The notes under the pieces: model-generated | Told to the model about the DNA's origin: nothing | The model's database searches: none | What the model saw: only the letters and a program-made list of their open reading frames with translations | Assembly (NCBI GenBank): GCA_001824555.1 | Contig: MHXU01000008.1 | Span: 7,485-40,619 of the forward strand | From: Planctomycetes bacterium GWC2_45_44 | GTDB lineage: Bacteria > Planctomycetota > Phycisphaerae > Sedimentisphaerales > UBA12454 | Direction of reading: 5' to 3' | DNA length: 33,135 nt | Position numbers and translations under genes: made by a program | Shown here: positions 15,884-25,942 of the stretch, one piece after another | Layout: every line of letters begins with the position of its first letter | Position numbering within the stretch: position 1 is the first letter of the stretch

Positions 15884-16903
15884 TCACAATTTTGAAGAGT
15901 TATAAATTCTCATAATCAATTCGACCGCTTTTCTGCCTTCTCTGCCATCCAAATTAAATTTTTTTTCGGAATCAAGGGATTCTAAAAATGCCCTAAAATT
16001 ACGCGCATGGTTAGTATGAGCTATTGCGGCAGGGTCTGAAAAACCTCCCTGCCCCTGCGTACGGCTAAATGTCTCACAAATAGCTTCATCTTCCGGCTGC
16101 TCATCAATAAACTGCCAAACAGGAACGCTGTCTTCAAGATAAACAACCGTTCCTTTTGTCCCTGATATCTCAAATCTCTTGAACTGGCCGGGCCAGGAAG
16201 ATGTTGCGCCATAGATAATTCCTAATGCGCCATTTGTAAATTTTAAGCAGGCAACTGCTGTATCTTCCGTCTCAATATCATGGCCTAAAGTCGCAGTAAA
16301 TGACTTTACCGACTCTACCGGCGGCATCAAGTCACAAAGCATATCAATCATATGAATAGATTGATTCATCAATGCCCCGCCTCCATCAAGTTTCCAGGTA
16401 CCCCGCCAATTACCCTTATAATACTCATCACTTCGCCACCAGGGAACATAAACCCCAGCATAAGTAATTTTCCCAAATCTGCCTTTTTCAATTGCCTCTC
16501 TAAGCGGTTCCATGGCATCAGTAAAACGATTTTGAAAAATACAACCTAATTGAGTTCCTGCCTTTTCGTGAGCCTCTATCATAGCATCGATGCGATCCAA
16601 TGTAACTTCCAAGGGCTTTTCACAAATGACATGCTTTCCGGCTTTAGCCGCTGCAATAACAGGCTCCGCATGCAGGCCGCTGGGAGTAGCAATTGTTATC
16701 ACATCTATTTCTTTATCGCTGCAAAGTTTCTGATATAAACCATAAGATTTACATTTGTACTTAGCCGACATTTCATCAGCACGGACTTTATTTATATCGC
16801 AAACCGCAATCAATTTGGCATTGTCTATATCAGCAATGGCTTTTGCATGAAAATCAGCAATCATACCTGCGCCAATTATGCCAAAATTCCATATCTTCAT
16901 CAT
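15884..16903 (-). CDS. Gfo/Idh/MocA-family NAD(P)-dependent oxidoreductase
   Basis: This intact 339-aa protein of normal family length has a Rossmann fold GIIGAGMIADFHA (8-20), the family EKP motif (E95-K96-P97 in VICEKPLEVT) and GGGALMNQSIHMIDML with the His expected at the active site. Members oxidise or epimerise sugars, inositols and sugar acids, or open glycosides through a keto intermediate. Its start overlaps the stop of the isomerase-like gene upstream by 4 bp (ATGA), so the two are translationally coupled and probably act in sequence, as Gfo/Idh plus AP-endonuclease-2-type partners often do in inositol and rare-sugar pathways. It is the only intact Gfo/Idh gene among three related loci in the window. 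Confidence 0.92.
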   Translation of the reverse strand: MMKIWNFGIIGAGMIADFHAKAIADIDNAKLIAVCDINKVRADEMSAKYKCKSYGLYQKLCSDKEIDVITIATPSGLHAEPVIAAAKAGKHVICEKPLEVTLDRIDAMIEAHEKAGTQLGCIFQNRFTDAMEPLREAIEKGRFGKITYAGVYVPWWRSDEYYKGNWRGTWKLDGGGALMNQSIHMIDMLCDLMPPVESVKSFTATLGHDIETEDTAVACLKFTNGALGIIYGATSSWPGQFKRFEISGTKGTVVYLEDSVPVWQFIDEQPEDEAICETFSRTQGQGGFSDPAAIAHTNHARNFRAFLESLDSEKKFNLDGREGRKAVELIMRIYNSSKL

Positions 16904-17796
16904 TTTGCCCTTGAGACTTCTTTCTTTATATCGTTTATTATACTCCCCAATCTTCTGCCATATTCAATATAACTGTTGAACATAACATCTTCATTGTCAT
17001 TGTTTAACTTCTCATGAAAGACAGTCGCAATATGAGGCTCAATTGATATACCACCCGCATAACCTTTAAGAATCAAATCCTTTAGTATTCTTTTTATATC
17101 ACCATGCCCATCACCAGGCCAGCAATAAACAGCTTTTTGAGCATTAGTATCCCATTTGCCATCTTTGATATGAATATAAGCGATGGATTCTTTTATATTA
17201 GAATAAAATTCCCAACTTGATTGTTTGGGATATGGTTTTTGTCTGGAATAATCCTCTGACAAAATCGGATTACCGGTATCAAACACAAGCCTTAATCCAG
17301 GCACATTCTCCAGCAATCTCAAGGTGTGTTTATAAGACATCCCTCCATAGTTCTGACAGTTCTCGTGAACAGGTATAATCCCGGCATCATCAAACATTTT
17401 TTTTATTTCCCGAAGCCTTCTGAATCTCTCCTGCTCCATCTGCTCATCCGAACCTTTGTCTTTTAAAATTGCATAACTCATAATACGAATCATCTTCGTG
17501 TTGAGTTTATGCGTTTTAGGAATTGCCCTTTTGACATCAGAGATGGTAATATCAAAGTCGTCAGTTATCTGCTTTGACCAGTTAGCAATAGTTGAGCCGA
17601 TACAATTAATTTTTATATCAGCAGAATTTAATTTCTCTAATATCTGTTCAAACTTCTCATCAGGCAAATCAACTATATTTACACAGTCAATACTGCGGGC
17701 CTCAATATGATGCCAGCCTAATTGCTTGGTCGCCTTTATTTGACCATCAACACCTCTGGCCGCTTCATCTGCAAATCCCGTTAAGTACATAACCAA
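16900..17796 (-). CDS. Sugar phosphate isomerase/epimerase-like TIM barrel (AP endonuclease 2 family)
   Basis: This 298-aa protein has the metal-site pattern of the xylose isomerase-like TIM barrel family: a Glu/His region in VHENCQNYGG, VFDTGNP, AYIHIKDGKWD and SIEPHI near the C-terminus. It starts MVMYLTGFADEA, the usual head of planctomycete members. Relatives isomerise or epimerise sugars and keto-sugars, or dehydrate keto-inositol. Four-base overlap with the Gfo/Idh gene supports a coupled pair acting on a common intermediate. The start is the first ATG; a second ATG two codons later is equally possible. No signal peptide. Confidence 0.88.
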   Translation of the reverse strand: MVMYLTGFADEAARGVDGQIKATKQLGWHHIEARSIDCVNIVDLPDEKFEQILEKLNSADIKINCIGSTIANWSKQITDDFDITISDVKRAIPKTHKLNTKMIRIMSYAILKDKGSDEQMEQERFRRLREIKKMFDDAGIIPVHENCQNYGGMSYKHTLRLLENVPGLRLVFDTGNPILSEDYSRQKPYPKQSSWEFYSNIKESIAYIHIKDGKWDTNAQKAVYCWPGDGHGDIKRILKDLILKGYAGGISIEPHIATVFHEKLNNDNEDVMFNSYIEYGRRLGSIINDIKKEVSRAK

Positions 17797-17852
17797 ATGC
17801 GCCTTTGTTACAAAATCACATTACTTCAAAAAAAGTTTTATCACTGGCATTT

Positions 17853-19799
17853 TTATATCTGAACATCTCCTTGTTTCCCCGGCTTTTTAACCCATCCGTC
17901 ATCTGAAACATCAACTCTTGTACCACCAAGAATTCTAAACATCTCTATTAAATTTTTAAAACCACCTATGGCAAGCCAAACCGCTACAATGACCGCAAAT
18001 CCGAACATCGAAAATATCCAGATGTGCCAGAATTTCAGCCAGATGCTATCCGAGATGCCAAAGAAAAAATTCCACATTACTCCTGCAATAAAAACAAGTG
18101 TCCAGAACACCATCCAGATGAGCATTATAGCATAAAACATTTTATCCGATTTGGTAAATTCTTTGGTAATAAATTTCGTCCAGATATTTGTAAAATATTT
18201 TTTTAACGTTCCATCTTTATCAACCTGCTGTTCAGCATCCTTGTGTAAAAGACTATTCAAATCAAATTTACATCCAGACAACAAAGAAACTATAATGTAT
18301 ATAGCGATAGAAGAAACCATTGCAATGAAAAATATTTCCTGGCCCGTTAAACAAAAATCAGGTGAAATTTGTTTTACGATAATGCCTCCAACGCCAATCA
18401 CCGCACCATTTACCATAGCCAGATATGCCGCCAGTGTAGTTCCCCTGCTCCAGTAGAGGCCACCAATAATCGCTGAACCTGCTCCACCAAGAAATATAGC
18501 GCCTGTTACTGCAAAAAACATTAGAATATATTGAGCATTGCAAAATATCAGACTAAAGAAAAAACCAAATATAGCCACGCCCGTTATAGATAAACGAAGT
18601 GCCAGCATGTGCTGCTTGGGCGTAAAGGGAGTTTTTCGAAAAGGCATTATCACATCCTGCACAAAAATACTTCCCCATGAATGCAAATAAGTTTCATTAG
18701 TGCCGATGAGCGCACCGAGCATAACCGCACAAAACACGCCTATCAAACCGGTTGGCAAAATAATCCTCAAGGCAATCGGAACAAGCGCTTCCTCACGCAC
18801 CATATTTGTTGGATCAGAACTTATGCCATTTAACGAACCAATTACTTTCTCAGCCTGTCCAAAATAATTATGATGATGCATAAGAACATAAACGCATATC
18901 GGAGCAAATGTAAGAACTATAAGCAAGACATAACTGCGCAATTGCTGAATCACACCGCCCATTTTTGCCTCATGAGCAGATTTGGCAGAACACGCGTATC
19001 CACTTGACCCCTGCCAGGCCATACATGTATAAAACTGACCAAATATCACTATAAGAAAAAAACCAAGATTAAACTCTCCCTCATTGCCTATATTAAAAGG
19101 ATTTACCTTTGATTCAGCAATAGGAGCGGCTAAAAGCGTCTCAGAAATATCCGACCATTTAAAATAGACTATAAGAAAAAAAAAGATTGCAATCCCGGCA
19201 AAATTAAAAAATGTACCCTGCAAAAAATCTGAAACAATTATAGAAATCTGACCGCCAACAAACGCGAAAAATAACGCAACTACAAGAAGGACTGCCATCA
19301 AAACCGCATAAGTTGACATTTCAATGCCAGCAAATTCAAATCGCATCGGAAGGTTACAATAATATATAAAAAACCTTGTACTGACTGCGGGAAATATGCC
19401 AAAATTTATTATCCCGGATAAAAAACCAAGTATGCCTGCAAAAAGCCTGAAATTTCTGCTATACCTCTTCTCAAAAAACTCAGCCAGCGTCATTGCTCGT
19501 GTCTGTCTGTAACGATAGGCAACCCAACCAGACATAGTTATTATAAGGCCGGCCGGGAGAGACATCAATTCCCACCATTTGGCAGTAAAGCCCGTCCTGT
19601 AATACAGTTGAAACATTGCTATAATCGCTATCGCACCAAGCGAAGAACTACCTCCAGCTACAGCTAAAATGTATCGGCTGGCACAACGTTCCGCGGCTAA
19701 AAAACCGGCAACGCTTTTTACATATTTTCTGGTATAAAGAACAGATCCAATCAAAAATGCAATAAATGCAAAAACAATACCCCAGTCAATCAATTGCAT
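17853..19799 (-). CDS. Sodium:solute symporter (SSS/SLC5 family)
   Basis: This 648-aa polytopic membrane protein has many hydrophobic segments along its length. Family features are an early ...VAGFLAAERCASRYILAVA region, SSLGAIA in the first helical unit, YRQTRAMTLAEFFEKRY, and the AAYLAMVNGAVIGVG region in the later helices. SSS proteins co-transport a sugar, amino acid, vitamin or sialic acid with sodium. As the only transporter in the cluster it most likely imports the product of the secreted hydrolases. It is longer than a minimal SSS protein (about 500 aa) because of a C-terminal helical extension, common in planctomycete members. GGAG precedes the ATG. The substrate cannot be inferred from sequence alone. 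Confidence 0.92.
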   Translation of the reverse strand: MQLIDWGIVFAFIAFLIGSVLYTRKYVKSVAGFLAAERCASRYILAVAGGSSSLGAIAIIAMFQLYYRTGFTAKWWELMSLPAGLIITMSGWVAYRYRQTRAMTLAEFFEKRYSRNFRLFAGILGFLSGIINFGIFPAVSTRFFIYYCNLPMRFEFAGIEMSTYAVLMAVLLVVALFFAFVGGQISIIVSDFLQGTFFNFAGIAIFFFLIVYFKWSDISETLLAAPIAESKVNPFNIGNEGEFNLGFFLIVIFGQFYTCMAWQGSSGYACSAKSAHEAKMGGVIQQLRSYVLLIVLTFAPICVYVLMHHHNYFGQAEKVIGSLNGISSDPTNMVREEALVPIALRIILPTGLIGVFCAVMLGALIGTNETYLHSWGSIFVQDVIMPFRKTPFTPKQHMLALRLSITGVAIFGFFFSLIFCNAQYILMFFAVTGAIFLGGAGSAIIGGLYWSRGTTLAAYLAMVNGAVIGVGGIIVKQISPDFCLTGQEIFFIAMVSSIAIYIIVSLLSGCKFDLNSLLHKDAEQQVDKDGTLKKYFTNIWTKFITKEFTKSDKMFYAIMLIWMVFWTLVFIAGVMWNFFFGISDSIWLKFWHIWIFSMFGFAVIVAVWLAIGGFKNLIEMFRILGGTRVDVSDDGWVKKPGKQGDVQI

Positions 19800-19885
19800 A
19801 TTATCTACTCCAATACAAATCTACAAACACCGTGGTCAAAAAAATAAGCAATACAGTCTAATATCAAATAACGCTCACGTCTTTT

Positions 19886-21160
19886 TTAAGCAACGAGAAA
19901 AGCGTTTTCCACTTTCTTGATTGAGGCCAGAATTTTCTCGACCTCTTTTTGGCCATAACGTTCGTTAATCCATACATTGAAGTGTGTTTCTGTTACAGAA
20001 ACGGCATTCTTCAAGTCATACTTAGGCTTCTTTTCTCCTTTGTATAGCGGGCAACTCCAGGGGAATCCCTGGGTACCAAATGCAGATTGATTTTCAAACC
20101 AGGGTTTTTCGCACTGTATGTGACGATAGGTGGGAGAAACAAGAGGACCTTCTGCGCTTATAGCATCACAGAATGTCTCCTTACTAACTCTTATCACATT
20201 CAAATCAAGTTTAAGATTCAGAAACCAGTAAGAAGATTTGGAGTCAGGTACCTGCCAAACGAAACTTACCGCTTTACAATCCTTTAGGCCTGCTTTTATT
20301 GCATCGCCAACCAACCTGCGATTTTTAAGAATGCCGGGCAATTTTTTAAGCTGAGCAATTCCAATAGCCGCAGAAAGTTCATTTGAATTACAGTTGATAC
20401 CTGCTACAACATTTTTAGTCTCACCGGCAATATTAAAAGGCTTGCCCCTATCTGCAAACCTTCTTGCACGCCAGTGCAAATTTTCATTTTTTGTATAAAC
20501 AACACCGCCCTGACCTCCTGTACAATGATGCTTTCCGCTCATAGTTGAAAAAGCGGCAATATCTCCAAACCTGCCAACAAGTTCACCTCTATAAACAGCT
20601 CCATGCGCCTGTGCACAATCCTCAATTACATACAGTTCATGCTTACGAGCAAGCTCCATCACCGGACACATATCTACTGGATCGCCTGCAATATGCGCAA
20701 CTATTATTGCCCGTGTTCTCTCTGTGATTAAACGTTCTATTTGCTCAGCAGAAGTATTATAGGTTCGTGGGTCCGAATCGGCAAAAACAGGAATAAGCCC
20801 CATCATAACAACAGGCATTACACCGCCTGCATCAGTAATAGGCGGTACGACTACCTCAGAAAAAGGCTCTATTTGCAAACCGCCAAGTGCACAATATATC
20901 GCATTTGTGCCCGAATTGACACCATCAGCAAAACCACCACCCATAAAGTTCACAAAATCCTGCTCATACTGTGCCTCATACTTTTCACCGTAATCAAAGG
21001 CATTACCAGTTTCGATAGCTTCATCAAAAACCTTTATGGCCATAAATTTTTCTTCTTCACCAATCAAGCCTCTTTGTGGCAACGGTTCACTACAAACCGG
21101 TGTACCTCCATCAATAGCAAGTTTTTCAACAACTTTACGATTTACTACAGAACTATTCAT
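19886..21160 (-). CDS. DegT/DnrJ/EryC1/StrS-family PLP aminotransferase
   Basis: This 424-aa protein has the sugar-aminotransferase fold with VNSGTNAIYCALGGL (81-95), VIEDCAQAHGA with D181, and FSTMSGKHHCTGGQGG with K210 as the PLP lysine, followed by AGINCNSNELSAAIGIAQL. Biosynthetic members put an amino group on nucleotide-linked keto-sugars. Many planctomycete homologues sit in catabolic clusters like this one, where the role may be the reverse or act on a free amino sugar or keto-inositol. AAGGAA precedes the ATG. It lies between the secreted lipoprotein and the symporter genes, so it is probably one of the first intracellular steps. Confidence 0.9.
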   Translation of the reverse strand: MNSSVVNRKVVEKLAIDGGTPVCSEPLPQRGLIGEEEKFMAIKVFDEAIETGNAFDYGEKYEAQYEQDFVNFMGGGFADGVNSGTNAIYCALGGLQIEPFSEVVVPPITDAGGVMPVVMMGLIPVFADSDPRTYNTSAEQIERLITERTRAIIVAHIAGDPVDMCPVMELARKHELYVIEDCAQAHGAVYRGELVGRFGDIAAFSTMSGKHHCTGGQGGVVYTKNENLHWRARRFADRGKPFNIAGETKNVVAGINCNSNELSAAIGIAQLKKLPGILKNRRLVGDAIKAGLKDCKAVSFVWQVPDSKSSYWFLNLKLDLNVIRVSKETFCDAISAEGPLVSPTYRHIQCEKPWFENQSAFGTQGFPWSCPLYKGEKKPKYDLKNAVSVTETHFNVWINERYGQKEVEKILASIKKVENAFLVA

Positions 21161-21257
21161 AACTATATTCCTTTTCCACTCATAACTTCAATTAATACAT
21201 TAATTTTTTGAATAATTTCGATAATACAAAAGCATTCTCACTTATACACGCCAAGCG

Positions 21258-24035
21258 TCATTCAACCTGTGATAAAATTCGTATAAAGTTAACTGCGACC
21301 CATGGAGGATAGCCTTGAGGTCCAGTACCTATATTTGATATCGCTATTACGTTTTTGCCCTTGACGAGCAACTCCTCATTAAACTTAATTCTTTTTACCA
21401 ACCAGCTTTGATCTGGAAAATCACTTGCTCCTTCAAAAACAACACTGCCATTAACCATAATTTTGATTGAAGCTTTGGTAGCATCCCCGTCATCTTTTGC
21501 TCCTAATTCAAGTACAGGATTATTAAATTGTTTATCCATATTAAAAGAAAATTCTAATTCCGAAAAATTACTTCCCTTACCATAAATAACCTTCGTCGTT
21601 TCATTCTCCATCTTTGCTACATCATACCCCCCCTTACAATCGTTAGAATCCACAAATATTGTTATACTATTGGGATCATATTTTCCCGCCAGAGGTTTTA
21701 TTATGTCGTAAATCAATTCTTTCGGCGCAGGTATTGAATCCGAAATTTTACCCAAATATTTCCTGATTGAGACTGAATCCCCCTGATTAAAATACAGGAT
21801 GCTATATCTATAAAACTTTTCCAGCTTGACAAGAGTACAGCCTTGCCGCTCCGTATAAGGTAACGAGACAACAGTATCAAAATCGGGTGAAATCAAAAAC
21901 ACATCTTTGATATCATTAGCTTCCACTGATATTGTTATCGCCTTGTCCTGCTTGTTGAGCATTGACATTACATCAGGAAATTCCAGACACCGAGTCATCG
22001 GGACTTTACCATCGGTCAAATATGCTCCTGTTAAATTCGCCAAGTGAACCTGTATGCCTTTTATACCACCAAGATGGTGATTGTACGCCTCGGCAACTAC
22101 ACCTTTGGGTAAATAGCTTAATTGTACTGGCAATCTCTTAGTGTTGGACAATATTGTATCACACAATAGCTTGCCGTATTCAGGCTTGCGCTCATCTTTC
22201 CAGTATTGCCCAGGAACTATCTTTGGGGCGCCATAATAACTAAAGAAATAATTCAGTTCAGGATAGCCGGCAAAATAAATCACCTTTCCCTTGCCATAGT
22301 TCCGCACAAGGAAACCAGGATATTCTTTGCCACTTGCCAAAACCATCCTGCCGGCCACTGTGACATCGGAAGCGATATTCTTAAGCTGGACAAATGATTG
22401 TTTGTGTTCCAATTCCTTCCCATCACCCAAAACCAGCTTACTTGGTTCTTTTGTCAAGTCTTGATAACTAAAGCCGAAAATTTCACTTAAGCCAAAATCT
22501 GATCGTTTTTTGCCTGTCTGGTCATATAGCGATGTCGAAGAAGAAGCAATTAGAGTGCCGCCATTCTGAACAAAATCTTTGGCTGTTTGCACTGCTTTAT
22601 CAGACATAGACCCTGTGTTGAATAAAAGCAAGGTGTCTATCTTATCATTTAAAGATTTTTCCTGCATATCGCTTTCGAGAATGACTTTATAAGGCAAATG
22701 CCCATCTGTCATAGCATAACATACTCCGGCAAAACTTTGAGACCAACTGATGCTGCTTGTGGTTTCCGGATTTCTGTCACGCGTATCCAATGAAAACAAT
22801 ATACCTATATTAGCAGCGTTTTTAAGATTTGAACAAATTTTTGCAAATTTATTTTCCCAGGAAATCAGCGGCGCTCTTACTTTTTCATTTCCGCCGTCTC
22901 GCCACCAGACACTTGACCCCTGACTCATCATAACAAACCAGTTTAGAACAGTATCAGAATTTGTCTGATTGTAAAATAATGTCCACATTCCCGAATTATT
23001 TCCTTCGGCTACTGCTCTCAGATATTTCATTTCGAAGATTATCTGAGGCCAATAATAAAGATACTGGAAATCCGGCGGCTGGCATTCATATCCAACATTG
23101 TCTGCAAAAGCAGGAAAATCATCTATTACAAGACCCGTTGCATAATAACACCAAATCGCTGAATTACTGGAAACATAATGCGTAACAATGCCATCAGGGT
23201 TGTATTTCTTCAGCAACGTCCTGACTTTTTTCATATTTTCCATAACTTTGGCTCTTCTCCATTCAAGCCATGCTGCGTAAGATGGACTATCAGCAAAATG
23301 ATAAATCCAACCGTCAGAATTTTCAGGAATATCGAAGCCCGTGTCAGCTTTAAACTTCTCACGGCATGATTTACAACCACATGTTGTAGGACCCCAGAAT
23401 TGTATTTCATCCTGCATTATTCCATCCGGCCTGACCTCTTTAATATACGTCTCAAGTCTGTCCAGATAGGCTTTCATAAAATCATCGTTATTAATACAGG
23501 CGGAAACTGTGCCATACCCGTTAACTCGCGGTTTATTTGTTGCCAAGTCTATCATCGTCCAATCTGGATGCTTTTCAAGCAATTGCTGGCTTATCATCGT
23601 GCTTGTGAGATGGACATAAAATTTCATTCCATATTTATGGCACGCATCGACCAACTTTTTGGTACTATCTATATTCTCTGGAAAAGGCAAGAACTTTAAT
23701 GCGTTAGGTACAGGCTCTTCAATACTATCTCTGAATAAGTATCGACTCCCTTCAGACAGAATTACACTAAAACCCTGATCATAATAATGTTTTATCTTCT
23801 CATCGGCCTGCTGTAGTGTCAATGAACCATATTCACAATCTGTCATAACCATAAAATTTTTAGCATCTACCGCGTTTTCTGATTTATTTTCAAAATCATA
23901 GGCTGGATAACTGAACAATTGCTTGCGCGTTTGGTAATGCACGCTGTTTGCATCGCTCTGCTGGGCATTTGTAATAGTTGAGCAGCCAACCAATACGACA
24001 AAAGTTAAACTAAAAATTTTCAAAGCAATTTTCAC
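21258..24035 (-). CDS. Lipoprotein glycoside hydrolase-like protein (beta-galactosidase-like barrel plus trimerisation-type domain)
   Basis: This 925-aa protein starts at GTG (GGAG upstream). The signal peptide ends in a lipobox LVGC with C18, so it is probably membrane-anchored. Residues about 60-400 look like a GH-A-type TIM barrel: VRPDGIMQDEIQFWGP carries D209-E210, followed by a Cys-rich turn TTCGCKSC typical of barrels related to GH42. Residues about 400-550 resemble the glutamine-amidotransferase-like domain of GH42 beta-galactosidases (NIGILFSLDTRD, LLLFNTGSMSD, FVQNGGTLIASSS). The last 100 or so residues look like a beta-sandwich (LELGAKDDGDATKASIKIMV). It probably trims a glycan at the cell surface. 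No exact GH family is claimed. Confidence 0.75.
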   Translation of the reverse strand: MKIALKIFSLTFVVLVGCSTITNAQQSDANSVHYQTRKQLFSYPAYDFENKSENAVDAKNFMVMTDCEYGSLTLQQADEKIKHYYDQGFSVILSEGSRYLFRDSIEEPVPNALKFLPFPENIDSTKKLVDACHKYGMKFYVHLTSTMISQQLLEKHPDWTMIDLATNKPRVNGYGTVSACINNDDFMKAYLDRLETYIKEVRPDGIMQDEIQFWGPTTCGCKSCREKFKADTGFDIPENSDGWIYHFADSPSYAAWLEWRRAKVMENMKKVRTLLKKYNPDGIVTHYVSSNSAIWCYYATGLVIDDFPAFADNVGYECQPPDFQYLYYWPQIIFEMKYLRAVAEGNNSGMWTLFYNQTNSDTVLNWFVMMSQGSSVWWRDGGNEKVRAPLISWENKFAKICSNLKNAANIGILFSLDTRDRNPETTSSISWSQSFAGVCYAMTDGHLPYKVILESDMQEKSLNDKIDTLLLFNTGSMSDKAVQTAKDFVQNGGTLIASSSTSLYDQTGKKRSDFGLSEIFGFSYQDLTKEPSKLVLGDGKELEHKQSFVQLKNIASDVTVAGRMVLASGKEYPGFLVRNYGKGKVIYFAGYPELNYFFSYYGAPKIVPGQYWKDERKPEYGKLLCDTILSNTKRLPVQLSYLPKGVVAEAYNHHLGGIKGIQVHLANLTGAYLTDGKVPMTRCLEFPDVMSMLNKQDKAITISVEANDIKDVFLISPDFDTVVSLPYTERQGCTLVKLEKFYRYSILYFNQGDSVSIRKYLGKISDSIPAPKELIYDIIKPLAGKYDPNSITIFVDSNDCKGGYDVAKMENETTKVIYGKGSNFSELEFSFNMDKQFNNPVLELGAKDDGDATKASIKIMVNGSVVFEGASDFPDQSWLVKRIKFNEELLVKGKNVIAISNIGTGPQGYPPWVAVNFIRILSQVE

Positions 24036-24096
24036 GATAATATCTCCATAAAATACCTAAAAATTCAAACGTAATAAGAAGCGACCATGTTTATCG

Positions 24097-25002
24097 TCAG
24101 ATGTGAAGCTTCAGCAGCCGGATACAATTTTGGCCTGTTATCTTATCAAACATATCGACCGTTATCTTTTCTTCATCTCTAAGTTGTCTCAGCCATTCCA
24201 AATGCTGCATGTCATTGGTAATTACACAGTAATCCTGCCCAAAAACAAGACGATCCTGAAACTCATCAAGAAACTCGTAAGTAAAAGATAAATCTCTTGT
24301 CATGCTCTCATATCCGCTGCCGGCAGAAAGGTCACACCACAAATTGGGATACTTTCTCATAAGCTCTACTATACGGCCTCCCGGCTCAACTGGCCCTTCT
24401 AATGTGCCGTCATAGATGGTCTTTCCTGCAAGTTTGCAGTTACCGCTTATATGAGACCAGAAAGTAGCCCCATGGCCAAGTATAACCAGCTCAGGAAATT
24501 TTTTGAGTACCGTTTCCATTCTTGGCAACCCAATATCATCAAGAACGCCATAATCATGCACCGGAGGTACGGTCATATGAATAAGTATGGGAAAACCAAC
24601 TTTTTGACAAGCCTCGCAAAAGACCAGCATCCTCGGATCATCCCAATATATCCTGCTCGCAAACTCACCCACACCTTTAAAACCAAGTTCTTTATACTGT
24701 TCTAAATGGAAAACAAATTCGGATACTACTGTTTCCCCGACATTCGCTTTCATTCTTGGGTCCATATTACAAAATGGTATAAATCTGCCCGGATATTTCT
24801 CACAAATATGTAGAATTTCACCTGAACTTTGAGGCTCCCATGGAACTTCGGGAGCACAAAGAGGCAAAATTACAGCCTTGTCAATTCCCTTTAAATCCAT
24901 GATTTCTATCTGTTGTTCTGCAGATAGCGGCACTGAAGGAGACCCGCGATACGAACGTATTTTAGGCCACGCATAAACATGAGCATGCATGTCTATTATC
25001 AT
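24097..25002 (-). CDS. Amidohydrolase (Amidohydro_2), single domain
   Basis: This 301-aa protein, of normal family length, has H6-x-H8 in MIIDMHAHV, H142 in ILIHMTVPP, H177 in LGHGATFW and D257 in VFGQDY (usually GSDYP). These form the metal and acid positions of the barrel. The family includes lactonases of uronic acid and 6-deoxy-sugar pathways, 2-pyrone-4,6-dicarboxylate lactonase and decarboxylases. A lactonase following a sugar dehydrogenase is the role most consistent with the cluster. AAGGA precedes the ATG and the gene follows the isomerase-like gene by 18 bp. It shares its first residues (MIIDMH) with the two-domain protein at the far end of the cluster, so the two may be ancient duplicates. 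Confidence 0.88.
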   Translation of the reverse strand: MIIDMHAHVYAWPKIRSYRGSPSVPLSAEQQIEIMDLKGIDKAVILPLCAPEVPWEPQSSGEILHICEKYPGRFIPFCNMDPRMKANVGETVVSEFVFHLEQYKELGFKGVGEFASRIYWDDPRMLVFCEACQKVGFPILIHMTVPPVHDYGVLDDIGLPRMETVLKKFPELVILGHGATFWSHISGNCKLAGKTIYDGTLEGPVEPGGRIVELMRKYPNLWCDLSAGSGYESMTRDLSFTYEFLDEFQDRLVFGQDYCVITNDMQHLEWLRQLRDEEKITVDMFDKITGQNCIRLLKLHI

Positions 25003-25020
25003 AAATTATTCCTTGAGTAA

Positions 25021-25884
25021 TCAATCATTAAAAGTTGAAAACGGCGATTGAGGTCCTGACGGCGACTCTTTTTCACACTGCTTTAAAAAATCAAGTCCAT
25101 CTTTGAGCATTTTTTCAGGCTCAGGCTTAAAAAATTCCTCCATTGAAATCCAGCCATTAAAATTACACACTTTAGCCGCAAACATCATCTCTGCCCAGTC
25201 AACATATCCTGAATCAAGTAAACTAATTTCATATGACCAGCCAGCCCTGACAGGGCCATCTTTTCTGATTAAACCCGTCCAAACATGGCGAAGATTCTTA
25301 GCATGAATACTTGCAAGATATGAACCCATAATTTCAATTGCCAATCGAGGCCTGATAAAGCCCTCCACAACACCATTGCCTGGATCATACAAAAGCCCGA
25401 CATGATTCGGGTCAAGTCCATCAAGAAGCATCTTGCCTATCACTGGAGATGCACAGAGACCACCCATATGTGTTTCTATAACATATTTTATTCCATATTC
25501 ACTGCCAAGTTCGACAAGTTTGTCAAGACCATTTCTGCATATAGCAAAAAGCTCGTTAAAACTTTGTTTTTGATGCAAAGATTCATCATAGTTAAATGCA
25601 ACCCATGGAGCTGTAACACGCAAATAACCAGCCCCTGTTCCGGCGACGGCTTCACTATAACTTCGCATAAGGTTTTCTTTCCAAAGATGCCCCGCGTTCA
25701 GAAAACCAGCAATCTTAAGACCATAATCAGATGAAGCCTTGACCATATCTTTAGCAGCCTGCTTATAATCTTTTTCAGGCAAGCCCCATTCAATACCATC
25801 AAATCCTAATTTACCAGCCATCCGAACAATATCTATGGTAGAAAATTGCTCCATCAAACAATTGGTATTTATAGCATATTTCAC
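25021..25884 (-). CDS. Sugar phosphate isomerase/epimerase-like TIM barrel, second copy
   Basis: This 287-aa protein has the same fold class as the gene at 16900-17796 but is clearly divergent. Metal-site segments are VIETHMGG, LLYDPGNG, SIHAKNLRHV and ISMEEF. A strong ribosome site (AGGAG, then TAATTTGTGAA before the ATG) marks the start. It is the first cytoplasmic gene of the metabolic block and is followed after 18 bp by the amidohydrolase. Relatives interconvert ketoses and aldoses or epimerise keto-sugars. Confidence 0.88.
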   Translation of the reverse strand: MKYAINTNCLMEQFSTIDIVRMAGKLGFDGIEWGLPEKDYKQAAKDMVKASSDYGLKIAGFLNAGHLWKENLMRSYSEAVAGTGAGYLRVTAPWVAFNYDESLHQKQSFNELFAICRNGLDKLVELGSEYGIKYVIETHMGGLCASPVIGKMLLDGLDPNHVGLLYDPGNGVVEGFIRPRLAIEIMGSYLASIHAKNLRHVWTGLIRKDGPVRAGWSYEISLLDSGYVDWAEMMFAAKVCNFNGWISMEEFFKPEPEKMLKDGLDFLKQCEKESPSGPQSPFSTFND

Positions 25885-25942
25885 AAATTACTCCTAAAAA
25901 GATAAAATTAAAAAACTATGCAAACTGCTGCCCGCACAAAAC

